Assembly: GCF_004770615.1 (NCBI RefSeq)
Contig: NZ_RQER01000006.1
Coordinates: forward strand, 1-64,000
Origin: Leptospira langatensis
GTDB lineage: Bacteria > Spirochaetota > Leptospiria > Leptospirales > Leptospiraceae
Length of the DNA: 64,000 bases
Reading direction: 5' to 3'
Shown here: piece by piece, positions 17,435 through 24,705 of the stretch
Layout of the letters: each line of letters opens with the position of its first letter
How positions within the stretch are numbered: position 1 is the first letter of the stretch
Program-made: the position numbers and the translations under genes
The notes under the pieces: generated by a model
Database searches by the model: none
What the model saw: only the letters and a program-made list of their open reading frames with translations
What the model was told of the DNA's origin: nothing

Positions 17435-17725
17435 TTAGAATTCTTCGAAAGGAAGTTTATTCTTCTTAGCGTTATTGCAATCTTTACAGGCAGGCACTAA
17501 GTTAGCCTTGATCGACTTGCCGCCCTTGGCTAATGGGATGAGATGGTCCATGGTCAATTCTTCGGGCGGGAATTTCTTACCGCAGTAATAGCAAATACCG
17601 TCGGCCTTTTTCTTTTTCCACCAAGGAGTCTTGCGCAGATCCTTTGCGATCTGTCTCTGCTTCTTGATCTCTGCCTCGCTCACCCAAAGCAGAGGCTCTT
17701 CCGAGAATTCGTTAGGACCGTTCAT
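17435..17725 (-). CDS. HNH endonuclease-family protein
   Basis: The 96-residue protein carries the HNH fold: CYYCGKKFPPEELTMDHLIP, then PACKDCNNAKKNKLP. The two CxxC pairs bind structural zinc and the DH..N residues form the metal-dependent nuclease site. I set the start at the ATG at 17725-17723, which overlaps the manA stop as ATGA; longer readings run through the end of manA. Small stand-alone HNH proteins nick or cut DNA, but the specific role is unknown. It is the last gene of the dnaJ-like, manA, HNH operon and converges on the small lipoprotein gene 21 bases away. Confidence 0.8.
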   Translation of the reverse strand: MNGPNEFSEEPLLWVSEAEIKKQRQIAKDLRKTPWWKKKKADGICYYCGKKFPPEELTMDHLIPLAKGGKSIKANLVPACKDCNNAKKNKLPFEEF

Positions 17726-18714
17726 ACGGGACGATTGTCCGACCAATCCGTTCCCGGTCCGGACCATGCGAGTCTTAAATGAGGAGTTTGGGGCTTGCAT
17801 TGGATCCCATTCTCGATCCCGAAAGCGGTCACAAGAACAGTATCTCCTTTTTGTAATGCGATTCCTTCGAGGTCGCATTTGCCTTCTAAGACCATCAATA
17901 CATGAAATACGGGTTCTTGGGCAAAAGCAGGCAAGGAAAATCTTTCGGAAGAATTCGTTTCCAGGATCTCCATTCTGAACTTATCGTTCGAAGTGAGTAA
18001 AGATCTTTCGCAATTAGAACCGGGCAGCTTTTTCAGGACCAATCTGTCTTTCGGATCGGCAGAAGAATAATCCAAAACATCCAGAGCCTTTTTCAAATGC
18101 AGTTCTCTCGGACGGCCATAATCGTATACTCTATACGTCGAGTCGGAGGACTGCTGCACTTCCATCAGAAGAATGCCTCCTCCGATCGCGTGTATCCTGC
18201 CCGGGTTCAAAAGAAAAGAATCCAGTTCCTTTACTTCAACTTCGTTTAGGATCTCTTCCACTCGATTGGTCTCTACATACTTAGAGAACTCGTCTCGATC
18301 CGTTTTTCTGGAGAATCCGCAGACTAATTTGGAACCGGGATCCGCTTGGAGCACCGTCCAGGCTTCCTTCTTGCCGGAACTGTCCGGATCGAATTCCTCC
18401 GCGTACGCATCGTCAGGATGTACTTGCACGGATAATTTTTCTTTTGCGTCGATCAGCTTGATCAGAAGAGGAAATTCCTTTCCTACAAAAGCTTTTCCTA
18501 ATATTGCATCCGGATGGGAAAGATAGACTTCTCTGAAAGTCTTTCCGGCGAATTCCCCGTTGGTCACGATCGAAAGATCGGAGCCATAATCGGAAATCTC
18601 CCAGGATTCTCCGATATCTCCGGCAGGGATCTTACGTCCCAGAACCGTTTCTAGTTTTCTACCGCCCCAGACTTTTTCCTTATAGATCGGCTCGAACTTT
18701 AAAACCTTCTGCAT
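17722..18714 (-). CDS. manA: Mannose-6-phosphate isomerase, class I
   Basis: The 330-residue cupin enzyme interconverts mannose-6-phosphate and fructose-6-phosphate, feeding GDP-mannose and envelope glycans. Zinc ligands are visible in LSVQVHPDD, GKKEAWTV and RIHAIGGG, and the substrate-binding EVQQSSDSTYRVYDYGR is intact. The length is typical of the short bacterial class I enzymes. I start it at the ATG at 18714-18712, which aligns the conserved LKFEPIYKEKVWGG near the N-terminus; a longer reading would overlap the DnaJ-like gene. It is followed by the HNH gene with a four-base overlap. Confidence 0.92.
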   Translation of the reverse strand: MQKVLKFEPIYKEKVWGGRKLETVLGRKIPAGDIGESWEISDYGSDLSIVTNGEFAGKTFREVYLSHPDAILGKAFVGKEFPLLIKLIDAKEKLSVQVHPDDAYAEEFDPDSSGKKEAWTVLQADPGSKLVCGFSRKTDRDEFSKYVETNRVEEILNEVEVKELDSFLLNPGRIHAIGGGILLMEVQQSSDSTYRVYDYGRPRELHLKKALDVLDYSSADPKDRLVLKKLPGSNCERSLLTSNDKFRMEILETNSSERFSLPAFAQEPVFHVLMVLEGKCDLEGIALQKGDTVLVTAFGIENGIQCKPQTPHLRLAWSGPGTDWSDNRPV

Positions 18715-18718
18715 ACGC

Positions 18719-19390
18719 CTATTTTTTCGGCCCCTGAAAGAGTTCAATTTTAACTTTCAATGTTTGTTTCTTGAAATGAGTGAATGCGTCCGGTCTAAAA
18801 CCGGAGAGATCCAGAGTATAGATCTTTCCTGGGATCAGGCTTCCCGGTTCGGGGCTCCATTTTAGATAGCGAAAACTCTTATAGCTCCCCTTTCCTCCGC
18901 AGGAGCCGCAGTTTAGATCCGATCCCATACATTCGGGACAGATGGAACGGACCACCAAAGGAATTGCGGCGAATATCCTTCCTAAGAGTTCTTCTTTCTT
19001 TAAGCAAATCCGAATATCGTGATAGATGCCGGTGTATTTCTTGCGGTCTCGACTTCTCATTCCCGCTCTTAATAAACCCCTTCTCGCAAACTCGACTGCC
19101 TGTGTGGCGAATAATATCCGTGAAGGAGGAATGACGTGCATTCCGGACTTACGTCCTTCTTCTCTCTTTTTCCGTATTTGGAATTCGGTATCGAATCTGG
19201 ATCGAGCGTCCGGTTTAGAAAGGATCTGATAGGATTCTACTACTTGCAAGAACACAGGCTCTGAGCCTGTGAGTTTGTTATCAGGATGGAATATCTTAGC
19301 GAGCTCTCTGTATCTATGCTTGATAGACTCTATGCTCGCTCCAAAATTCAAGCCCAGAACACGATAATGATCTATCCAGGCCGAATTCAT
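18719..19390 (-). CDS. DnaJ-domain protein with a CxxC zinc knuckle
   Basis: Residues 5-65 are a J domain with the HPD motif at 35-37, the site that stimulates the ATPase of a DnaK-type Hsp70. A middle basic region is followed by CPECMGSDLNCGSCGGKG, which resembles half of the DnaJ zinc finger. The rest has a beta-like C-terminus. It lacks the Gly/Phe region and full substrate-binding domains of DnaJ, so it is a specialised co-chaperone rather than DnaJ itself. It lies four bases upstream of manA in the same direction. Confidence 0.85.
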   Translation of the reverse strand: MNSAWIDHYRVLGLNFGASIESIKHRYRELAKIFHPDNKLTGSEPVFLQVVESYQILSKPDARSRFDTEFQIRKKREEGRKSGMHVIPPSRILFATQAVEFARRGLLRAGMRSRDRKKYTGIYHDIRICLKKEELLGRIFAAIPLVVRSICPECMGSDLNCGSCGGKGSYKSFRYLKWSPEPGSLIPGKIYTLDLSGFRPDAFTHFKKQTLKVKIELFQGPKK

Positions 19391-19425
19391 ACTAAGCTTT
19401 TAGACCGGAATTCGGAACCGCGGGT

Positions 19426-20118
19426 TTAACGATTCGAATTATATTCTTGGAAAGAGCCTCCGCTTTCCAGGCCGTCCAGCATGCCGTCCACATCTTTTGC
19501 GTCTGCACGGATGGTTCCTTCCACATACTTATCGATTGCCTGGATCACTTCCGCAAGATTGTCCCTATAGGAACGAACAAACTTCACTCTCTGATATGGG
19601 CTTCGGATATTGGAAAGACTATATACTTCTTCTTTGATTCCCGCATCCGTTTTTTTCTTCAGCGTAAGTACAATGGTAGAAGGATCCGAGTTCGCTACAC
19701 TTTCGTTCTTCATCTCGCCGGTCTGATCGTCGATCGGCCGAAGTTTGGTAACCAAGGATTTCCGAGTAATAAAACGCACTCCGTCCAATTTCAGAGCGTT
19801 TTGACCGCCTGAAACCTTCAGGTAAAATTTCTTATCTACTAAGTATCTGTCTCGGACCGGAAAATTGAAATTCTCTAGAGCGGGAACGAACTGAAAATAT
19901 TCGTTATCAATAATTTTCTTCCTTTTGCTCAAGAAAGGAAGCATCTGTTCGATTCTCTTATGAAAGAGCTTGATATCGCGAGTTAGCCCCTCTATGTCCC
20001 GAACCTGAGTAGGCTCGTACGGTAGAATTTTGATTTGTCCGTCCGCTTCAAAATCCTGAGCGGAGCTTCCCCAGCTAAAGAATACTAGTAGAAGAAAGAA
20101 TAAAATATGTTTCTTCAT
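19426..20118 (-). CDS. Secreted protein of unknown function (230 aa)
   Basis: A signal peptide (MKKHILFFLLLVFFSWGSSAQ) precedes a charged, mixed alpha/beta mature protein of about 210 residues without cysteine. Long basic and acidic helices (DIKLFHKRIEQMLPFLSKRKK; NLAEVIQAIDKYVEG) suggest a periplasmic protein. I recognise no family. It lies 35 bases before the DnaJ-like gene in the same direction and may lead that operon. Confidence 0.7.
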   Translation of the reverse strand: MKKHILFFLLLVFFSWGSSAQDFEADGQIKILPYEPTQVRDIEGLTRDIKLFHKRIEQMLPFLSKRKKIIDNEYFQFVPALENFNFPVRDRYLVDKKFYLKVSGGQNALKLDGVRFITRKSLVTKLRPIDDQTGEMKNESVANSDPSTIVLTLKKKTDAGIKEEVYSLSNIRSPYQRVKFVRSYRDNLAEVIQAIDKYVEGTIRADAKDVDGMLDGLESGGSFQEYNSNR

Positions 20119-20235
20119 AAATGAGTTCGGAGACGTTCCTGATAACTAGTGTCGTCCATTCCGTCAAAAAGCCCGGAATTTTCCTAAAAATTCGTTGAAT
20201 TCCGATCGGATTCTACGAAAAGGGAAGGGACAGAC

Positions 20236-20568
20236 ATGGAAATTAACATTAGAAAATCCGGCGATACGAACGTAATCGGGCTTTCCGGGAGTCTGGACAT
20301 CTATACGTCCATCGATCTGAAGAATTTCTTCGAACAGAACATAGATCGAAACAATAATAACGTAGTAATCAACCTTGAGAAGCTGAACTATATCGATTCA
20401 TCCGGCATTGGAATGCTCATCAAGCAGCTAAATTATGTCCAAGAGCTGAACGGAAAGTTTTTTATAGCGAATATGAAGGCTGCGATCGAAAAAGTCTTCA
20501 AAGTAGCCGGCCTTACGTCCTATTTCCAAACTCTTTCAGAAGCGGAATTCACCAGCCAATTTCCTTGA
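20236..20568 (+). CDS. STAS-domain anti-sigma factor antagonist (SpoIIAA/RsbV-like)
   Basis: The 110-residue protein is a single STAS domain. The phosphorylatable serine lies in LEKLNYIDSSGIGMLIKQL, where the DSSG motif is intact. In partner switching, the unphosphorylated form binds an anti-sigma kinase and frees a sigma factor or other target. An AAGGGAAGGGAC precedes the ATG. No RsbW-type kinase is adjacent. It converges on the next gene with the two stops touching, forming the palindrome TGATCA. Confidence 0.92.
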   Translation: MEINIRKSGDTNVIGLSGSLDIYTSIDLKNFFEQNIDRNNNNVVINLEKLNYIDSSGIGMLIKQLNYVQELNGKFFIANMKAAIEKVFKVAGLTSYFQTLSEAEFTSQFP

Positions 20569-21195
20569 TCAATCCGGATACTCGGGAGCCGTATAGGACA
20601 GAAAAGCGTCCCAGACTCCCCAGAACCTTCCCTTGTCCCCTGCCATAGGCAGCAAGCTTACGATCAGTCTCCCTTGTACCAATTCGGAAGGATCCACTCG
20701 GATGTACACAGGAGGGGTGCTGGAATAGAGTGCCTTTGTATATAATTTAGGGTCAGGGAAGCGTACACTTCTCTTCTCCATTCCGTTCACCAAGATCCGT
20801 AACTCTCTATCCGGAAGAAGATTCGCATGTTCTGTTTTTTGGAAAACGGTCAGGTCCAGATATACATAGATCTCATCTTTTCTGTCCGGATCTGCGATCA
20901 GTAGGATGTCCAAACCTTGTTCGGGCACCATCCTGCATTGGTTATCAAATAGGCGGCCTGTACCAGCTCCGGGTGCGGGATCTTTTCGATCCGGGGCGAG
21001 CTTCAATCCATTATGCAGGGCCCAAACGGAAAGCTCCGGAAAGGTTTTATAGTCCTCGGAAATATAAGACTCTCCGCCCATCGGTTTGGCGAAATTCTCA
21101 TAATTTTTCGTTTTCCGATTTTCCTGACCGATCGGACTCTGTCCGGCAGTGGTCGAAATCAAGAATAAGAGTATTGCAAATCGGAGCCGGTCCAT
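20569..21195 (-). CDS. Secreted protein of unknown function (208 aa)
   Basis: The N-terminus MDRLRFAILLFLISTTAGQ is a signal peptide. The mature part is beta-rich (ILLIADPDRKDEIYVYLDL, LRILVNGMEKRSVRFPD, VYIRVDPSELVQGRLIVSLL) and may be a carbohydrate-binding-like sandwich, though I recognise no family. Its start lies 35 bases from the divergently transcribed ribF start, so the two promoters overlap. One cysteine, in DNQCRM. Confidence 0.7.
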   Translation of the reverse strand: MDRLRFAILLFLISTTAGQSPIGQENRKTKNYENFAKPMGGESYISEDYKTFPELSVWALHNGLKLAPDRKDPAPGAGTGRLFDNQCRMVPEQGLDILLIADPDRKDEIYVYLDLTVFQKTEHANLLPDRELRILVNGMEKRSVRFPDPKLYTKALYSSTPPVYIRVDPSELVQGRLIVSLLPMAGDKGRFWGVWDAFLSYTAPEYPD

Positions 21196-21230
21196 CTTTT
21201 TAGAGTATCGACCGTCCTTCGGAGGGAAAC

Positions 21231-22163
21231 TTGAAAATTCTTAGAAGTCTGGAGAACTTAAAAAGCCAACTAAAGACTTCCACAGTTGTGACCCTGGGGA
21301 ATTTCGACGGGATCCACCTGGGACACCAGGCTCTTTTGGAAAGGACCAAGGAGATCTCCTTAGAAAAAGGTCTTCCCTCCTGCGTGGTCACCTATTATCC
21401 CAACCCGGCTTTAGTACTCGGAAAGGACAAGGATCTGGGCGGGATCACTACCCAAGCGGATAAGGAAAATCTAATAGAATCCTATGGGATCGATTGGCTC
21501 ATCGTAGTCCCCTTTACCCTGGAATTCGCTCAGATGGAAGCTGAGGATTTCCTTAAGAATATCCTTATACAGGAATTGGGTGCCAAGTCCATACTCATAG
21601 GCTTCAATCATTGCTTCGGCAAGGGAAGAAGAGGGGACTTCGAGCTACTCCAAAAATATTCTTCCGAGTTCGGATACGATCTGGAAAAATTGGATCCAGT
21701 CTTCTTAGGTGGCACCAAACTTTCTAGTTCCTATATTCGTTCCTTATTGAGAGAAGGGAAAGTTGCCGAGGCAGAAGAATGTCTAGGTCGTGAATTCTCC
21801 GTTTCCGGCACAGTGGTCGAAGGTCATAAAAGAGGAAGAGCCATCGGTTTCCCTACTGCCAATGTGAAGCCGTTTCCGGAGCTGATCCTTCCCGGAGTAG
21901 GAGTGTATGCCGGTCATACAGAGGTCGAAGGCAAGGCCTATCCTTCTATGATCAATATAGGGAACAATCCTACGTTTGGGGACAATGCAATCGCCTTAGA
22001 GAGCCATATCTTCGATTTTTCGGGAGACATCTATGGCAAGACTGTAAGAGTATCTTTCTCCGAAAGGATACGTGCAGAGGTTAAATTCTCCGGCGTAGAC
22101 GCGCTTGTAGAACAACTGAAGAAGGATGAGACTGTTTCCCGCAAGATCCTAACAGAGAGATGA
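21231..22163 (+). CDS. ribF: Bifunctional riboflavin kinase / FAD synthetase
   Basis: The 310-residue enzyme makes FMN and then FAD from riboflavin with two ATP. The N-terminal adenylyltransferase half shows VVTLGNFDGIHLGHQALL with the HxGH nucleotide-binding motif; the C-terminal kinase half shows GHKRGRAIGFPTANV with the PTAN motif that holds Mg-ATP. Length is normal. The start is a TTG at 21231 with GGAGGG five bases upstream. The TGA abuts the stop of the opposing gene. Confidence 0.95.
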   Translation: MKILRSLENLKSQLKTSTVVTLGNFDGIHLGHQALLERTKEISLEKGLPSCVVTYYPNPALVLGKDKDLGGITTQADKENLIESYGIDWLIVVPFTLEFAQMEAEDFLKNILIQELGAKSILIGFNHCFGKGRRGDFELLQKYSSEFGYDLEKLDPVFLGGTKLSSSYIRSLLREGKVAEAEECLGREFSVSGTVVEGHKRGRAIGFPTANVKPFPELILPGVGVYAGHTEVEGKAYPSMINIGNNPTFGDNAIALESHIFDFSGDIYGKTVRVSFSERIRAEVKFSGVDALVEQLKKDETVSRKILTER

Positions 22164-22733
22164 TCAAATCATCCAACGGATCGGAAATCCACCGAATACG
22201 GGAATTCCCTTACGTCCTAATAGGATGCCCTCCAAGTCCCCAGGAGGAGTATAACGTAAAATATTTGTAAATAAGATTATTGGAATATGATCCGCCCAAT
22301 TCGGGACAGCTCGAAAGAATGGGTCCCATCTTAAGAACTCAGTATCCCCTTCTTCCAATAAGGAAATAGGACTGCCCGAGAATTCCTCAAACCAAGAGAC
22401 CATAGCCTTAAATAGATTCGATTTATTTAATGTGATCGTTCCTGTCGGGAACTCCAAAAGATATCCCGGATTGAAATGTGTCATACAGGATTCGTTAGTA
22501 CAGACGACGAATCGGATCTCCTCTAGAAAGGCTGCCCAATCGCGTAAACGACCCCTGGACTTGGCCCAAGGGGTCCTACTCTCCGCACCGCATTTGGGGC
22601 AAACGCAGATAGGCGTTAATGTAATTCCTTTCAAGGAAAGGATAGGAGCCTCTTTCAGGAGCGAGGAACTGGTTTCTCGAGTGAAGTAAGGGGATTGCGT
22701 TTCTGTAGCTTCCAAAGAATCCCCTCCCTCCAT
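22164..22733 (-). CDS. Cys-rich conserved hypothetical protein (189 aa), CpXC-like
   Basis: The 189-residue soluble protein has a zinc-ribbon-like set of cysteines: ICVCPKCGAES and VVCTNESCMTHF, about 45 residues apart. The arrangement resembles the CpXC domain, in which one ribbon is split by an insert. The C-terminal half is hydrophobic-aromatic (WFEEFSG, FFRAVPNWADHIPIILF). No enzymatic motif is recognised. It converges on ribF with touching stop codons. Confidence 0.65.
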   Translation of the reverse strand: MEGGDSLEATETQSPYFTRETSSSLLKEAPILSLKGITLTPICVCPKCGAESRTPWAKSRGRLRDWAAFLEEIRFVVCTNESCMTHFNPGYLLEFPTGTITLNKSNLFKAMVSWFEEFSGSPISLLEEGDTEFLRWDPFFRAVPNWADHIPIILFTNILRYTPPGDLEGILLGRKGIPVFGGFPIRWMI

Positions 22734-22789
22734 ATTCCCCGCCGCGTAATGCTTGCTTCAGAAACGTTGGTGGCGCCAATCATAGACTC

Positions 22790-22835
22790 AATGTCGTCTA
22801 ACGCAAATCATTTTCATAAAAGGCAAGACGACATT
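22790..22835. promoter_or_regulatory. Ten-base inverted repeat with 26-base spacer in a divergent promoter region
   Basis: AATGTCGTCT (22790-22799) and AGACGACATT (22826-22835) are perfect inverted copies, followed by three more T. The element lies between the divergent starts at 22733 and 22957. As RNA on the plus strand it would form a ten-pair stem with a 26-base loop and a short U-run. As DNA the half-sites are 36 bases apart centre to centre, roughly 3.4 helical turns. A second, smaller hairpin (GAGCTT-CAAA-AAGCTC) sits at 22872-22887. Either an operator or a leader structure is possible. Confidence 0.4.
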
Positions 22836-22956
22836 TTTCAATAAATTCTGTCCTTCAAAAGCTATATTTTTGAGCTTCAAAAAGCTCTGTCGGCAAACCA
22901 TTCGGGATTGATTCGGAATCAGGATTCGGTTAGGATGCCCCGGGGCGATTCGGTTC

Positions 22957-24705
22957 ATGAATTATTACCTTTTTCTGCCAATAAGCGCTCTAATCACAAA
23001 TACCCTTTTAATTTCATACGTTTTCGCAAGAAGGTTCCGAAGCGCCGTTATTCGGGACTTCCTCCGCTTCGTATTCTTCTTAAATCTCTGGCAAATCTGC
23101 TTTATTCTATATTGGGGAATGCTCCCTCCGGAGTGGATGACTGCCATCTTCAAGCTGACCTGCTTCACTTGGTTGCCTGTGGGTCTCTTATTATTAGAAA
23201 CTGTTTATAGATTTTTAAACATCCGTTCGACAATAGCTCTTCCCTTCTTCCGTGTCTTCGTTCTTGGCACGATCTTACTGACCGCATCTACGGATCTAGT
23301 GATCAAAGGCTCTGTTTTGTACGATTGGGGTTATGAGTTATTGCCTGGGATCTTATTTGTTCCCTTAAGTACGATCGCTGTTAGCTTTCCTGCGATCTGG
23401 GGACTCAGTCTTCTGATCCGAGAGAGGGCCAAGACAAAACAAAGAAAGATCAAGATCCAATTGAATCTTTGGATCACCGGTACGAGTTTCGCTCTTGCTA
23501 CTAGTGCTTATACGGAGTTATTCAATCTGGATGAGCAAGGCAGATACCTGTTTGTTCCCTTGACTTCCATCTCGATCACAGTCCAAGCCATCTTTATCTT
23601 TGTTGCGATCACTCGCTATGGATTCCTGAACATCAGTTTGGAAAGGATCGCAGTGGAATTGTTTCGGGACATTCATGATGGGATCGTGCTCACTAAAGAG
23701 CACAACGAATTCTTTTTTGCCAACCAGGCTGCCATCTCCATTCTGGATGGCTCTCCTTCTAAAGAAGGGTTCTTTCGACCGGAAGAATACTTTGCCGGTT
23801 ATCGGGAAGACCAGGATCATTTTCCAAGAGACTACCAACTGATCAAGAAAGCGGTCCCGCAATTCGTAGAACTCACTCTTTCTGAGATCAAGATCACCGA
23901 CGAAGAATCAGGGATCCTGTACCTACTTCGGGACATTACGGAAAGAAAGGCAGCTCAGGAGAAGATCCATCAACTCTATTCACAGATCGTAAACGACCTG
24001 GAGATCGCAAGGGTGACCCAAGCCTCCATCATCACCCAAAAATTCCCGGACAAGGATTCCTACAAGATCCATTCCTTCTTTCAACCGATCGATAAGGTGG
24101 GTGGCGACATGCTTCGTGTCATAGAGCATGATTCCAATCGAGTGGACATTCTATTCGCGGATGTCTCCGGTCATGGGATCGCTTCCGCAATGGTGGGGGG
24201 AATGCTCTCCATAGCCTTTCAGATCGTGTCCGACAAACTTCTTTCTCCTGCGGAAAGTCTATCAGAGATCCATGAAATGCTTTCTAAGGTGGTCCTTCAT
24301 CATCATATCTCCGCCGTATACGCTAGCTTTTATCCTAAACAAAATAAGGTATCCTTTTCCTACGCAGGTCATCATCCCATTCTAGTCCTGCGAAACGGAA
24401 AGGTTCTCTCCTTAGAAGGAGAAGGAAGAATCCTACTTGCGATCAAGGAATTGTATCTAAACGATTATAGTTTCGATCTGATCGATTCGGATCGTCTCTT
24501 ATTCTACTCCGACGGTTTGTACGAAGTGAAAAACGATCTAGGTGATATCCTAGGCTATGAGGAATTCTTGGATTGGATCAAGACCATGGCGGACCGGGAC
24601 ACTCGCTCCTTATTGGAAGCGGCTCATAAAAGGGCCTTGGACTTCGGAAACGGGAAACATAATGACGACTTGGCAATGTTAGCCCTGGAGATCGGTCCGA
24701 AATGA
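22957..24705 (+). CDS. Membrane SpoIIE-type PP2C phosphatase with 7TM and PAS input (first of tandem pair)
   Basis: The 582-residue protein has seven N-terminal membrane helices of the histidine-kinase N-terminal 7TM type (residues about 1-225), a PAS-like domain (about 235-330), a short coiled coil, and an RsbU/SpoIIE phosphatase domain. Metal-binding motifs are VGGDMLRV and ILFADVSGHGIASAMVGGM, with ILFYSDGLYEV and HNDDLAMLALEI near the end. Such enzymes dephosphorylate STAS proteins in partner switching. Its ATG overlaps nothing upstream; the following paralogue begins within its stop region. Confidence 0.9.
   Translation: MNYYLFLPISALITNTLLISYVFARRFRSAVIRDFLRFVFFLNLWQICFILYWGMLPPEWMTAIFKLTCFTWLPVGLLLLETVYRFLNIRSTIALPFFRVFVLGTILLTASTDLVIKGSVLYDWGYELLPGILFVPLSTIAVSFPAIWGLSLLIRERAKTKQRKIKIQLNLWITGTSFALATSAYTELFNLDEQGRYLFVPLTSISITVQAIFIFVAITRYGFLNISLERIAVELFRDIHDGIVLTKEHNEFFFANQAAISILDGSPSKEGFFRPEEYFAGYREDQDHFPRDYQLIKKAVPQFVELTLSEIKITDEESGILYLLRDITERKAAQEKIHQLYSQIVNDLEIARVTQASIITQKFPDKDSYKIHSFFQPIDKVGGDMLRVIEHDSNRVDILFADVSGHGIASAMVGGMLSIAFQIVSDKLLSPAESLSEIHEMLSKVVLHHHISAVYASFYPKQNKVSFSYAGHHPILVLRNGKVLSLEGEGRILLAIKELYLNDYSFDLIDSDRLLFYSDGLYEVKNDLGDILGYEEFLDWIKTMADRDTRSLLEAAHKRALDFGNGKHNDDLAMLALEIGPK

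Noticed and set aside
20197..20213. GAAT-TCCGATCGG-ATTC upstream of the STAS gene as an operator
   Set aside because: Only a ten-base exact palindrome (TCCGATCGGA) made of common Leptospira-like GATC words; no second copy nearby and no promoter spacing around it.
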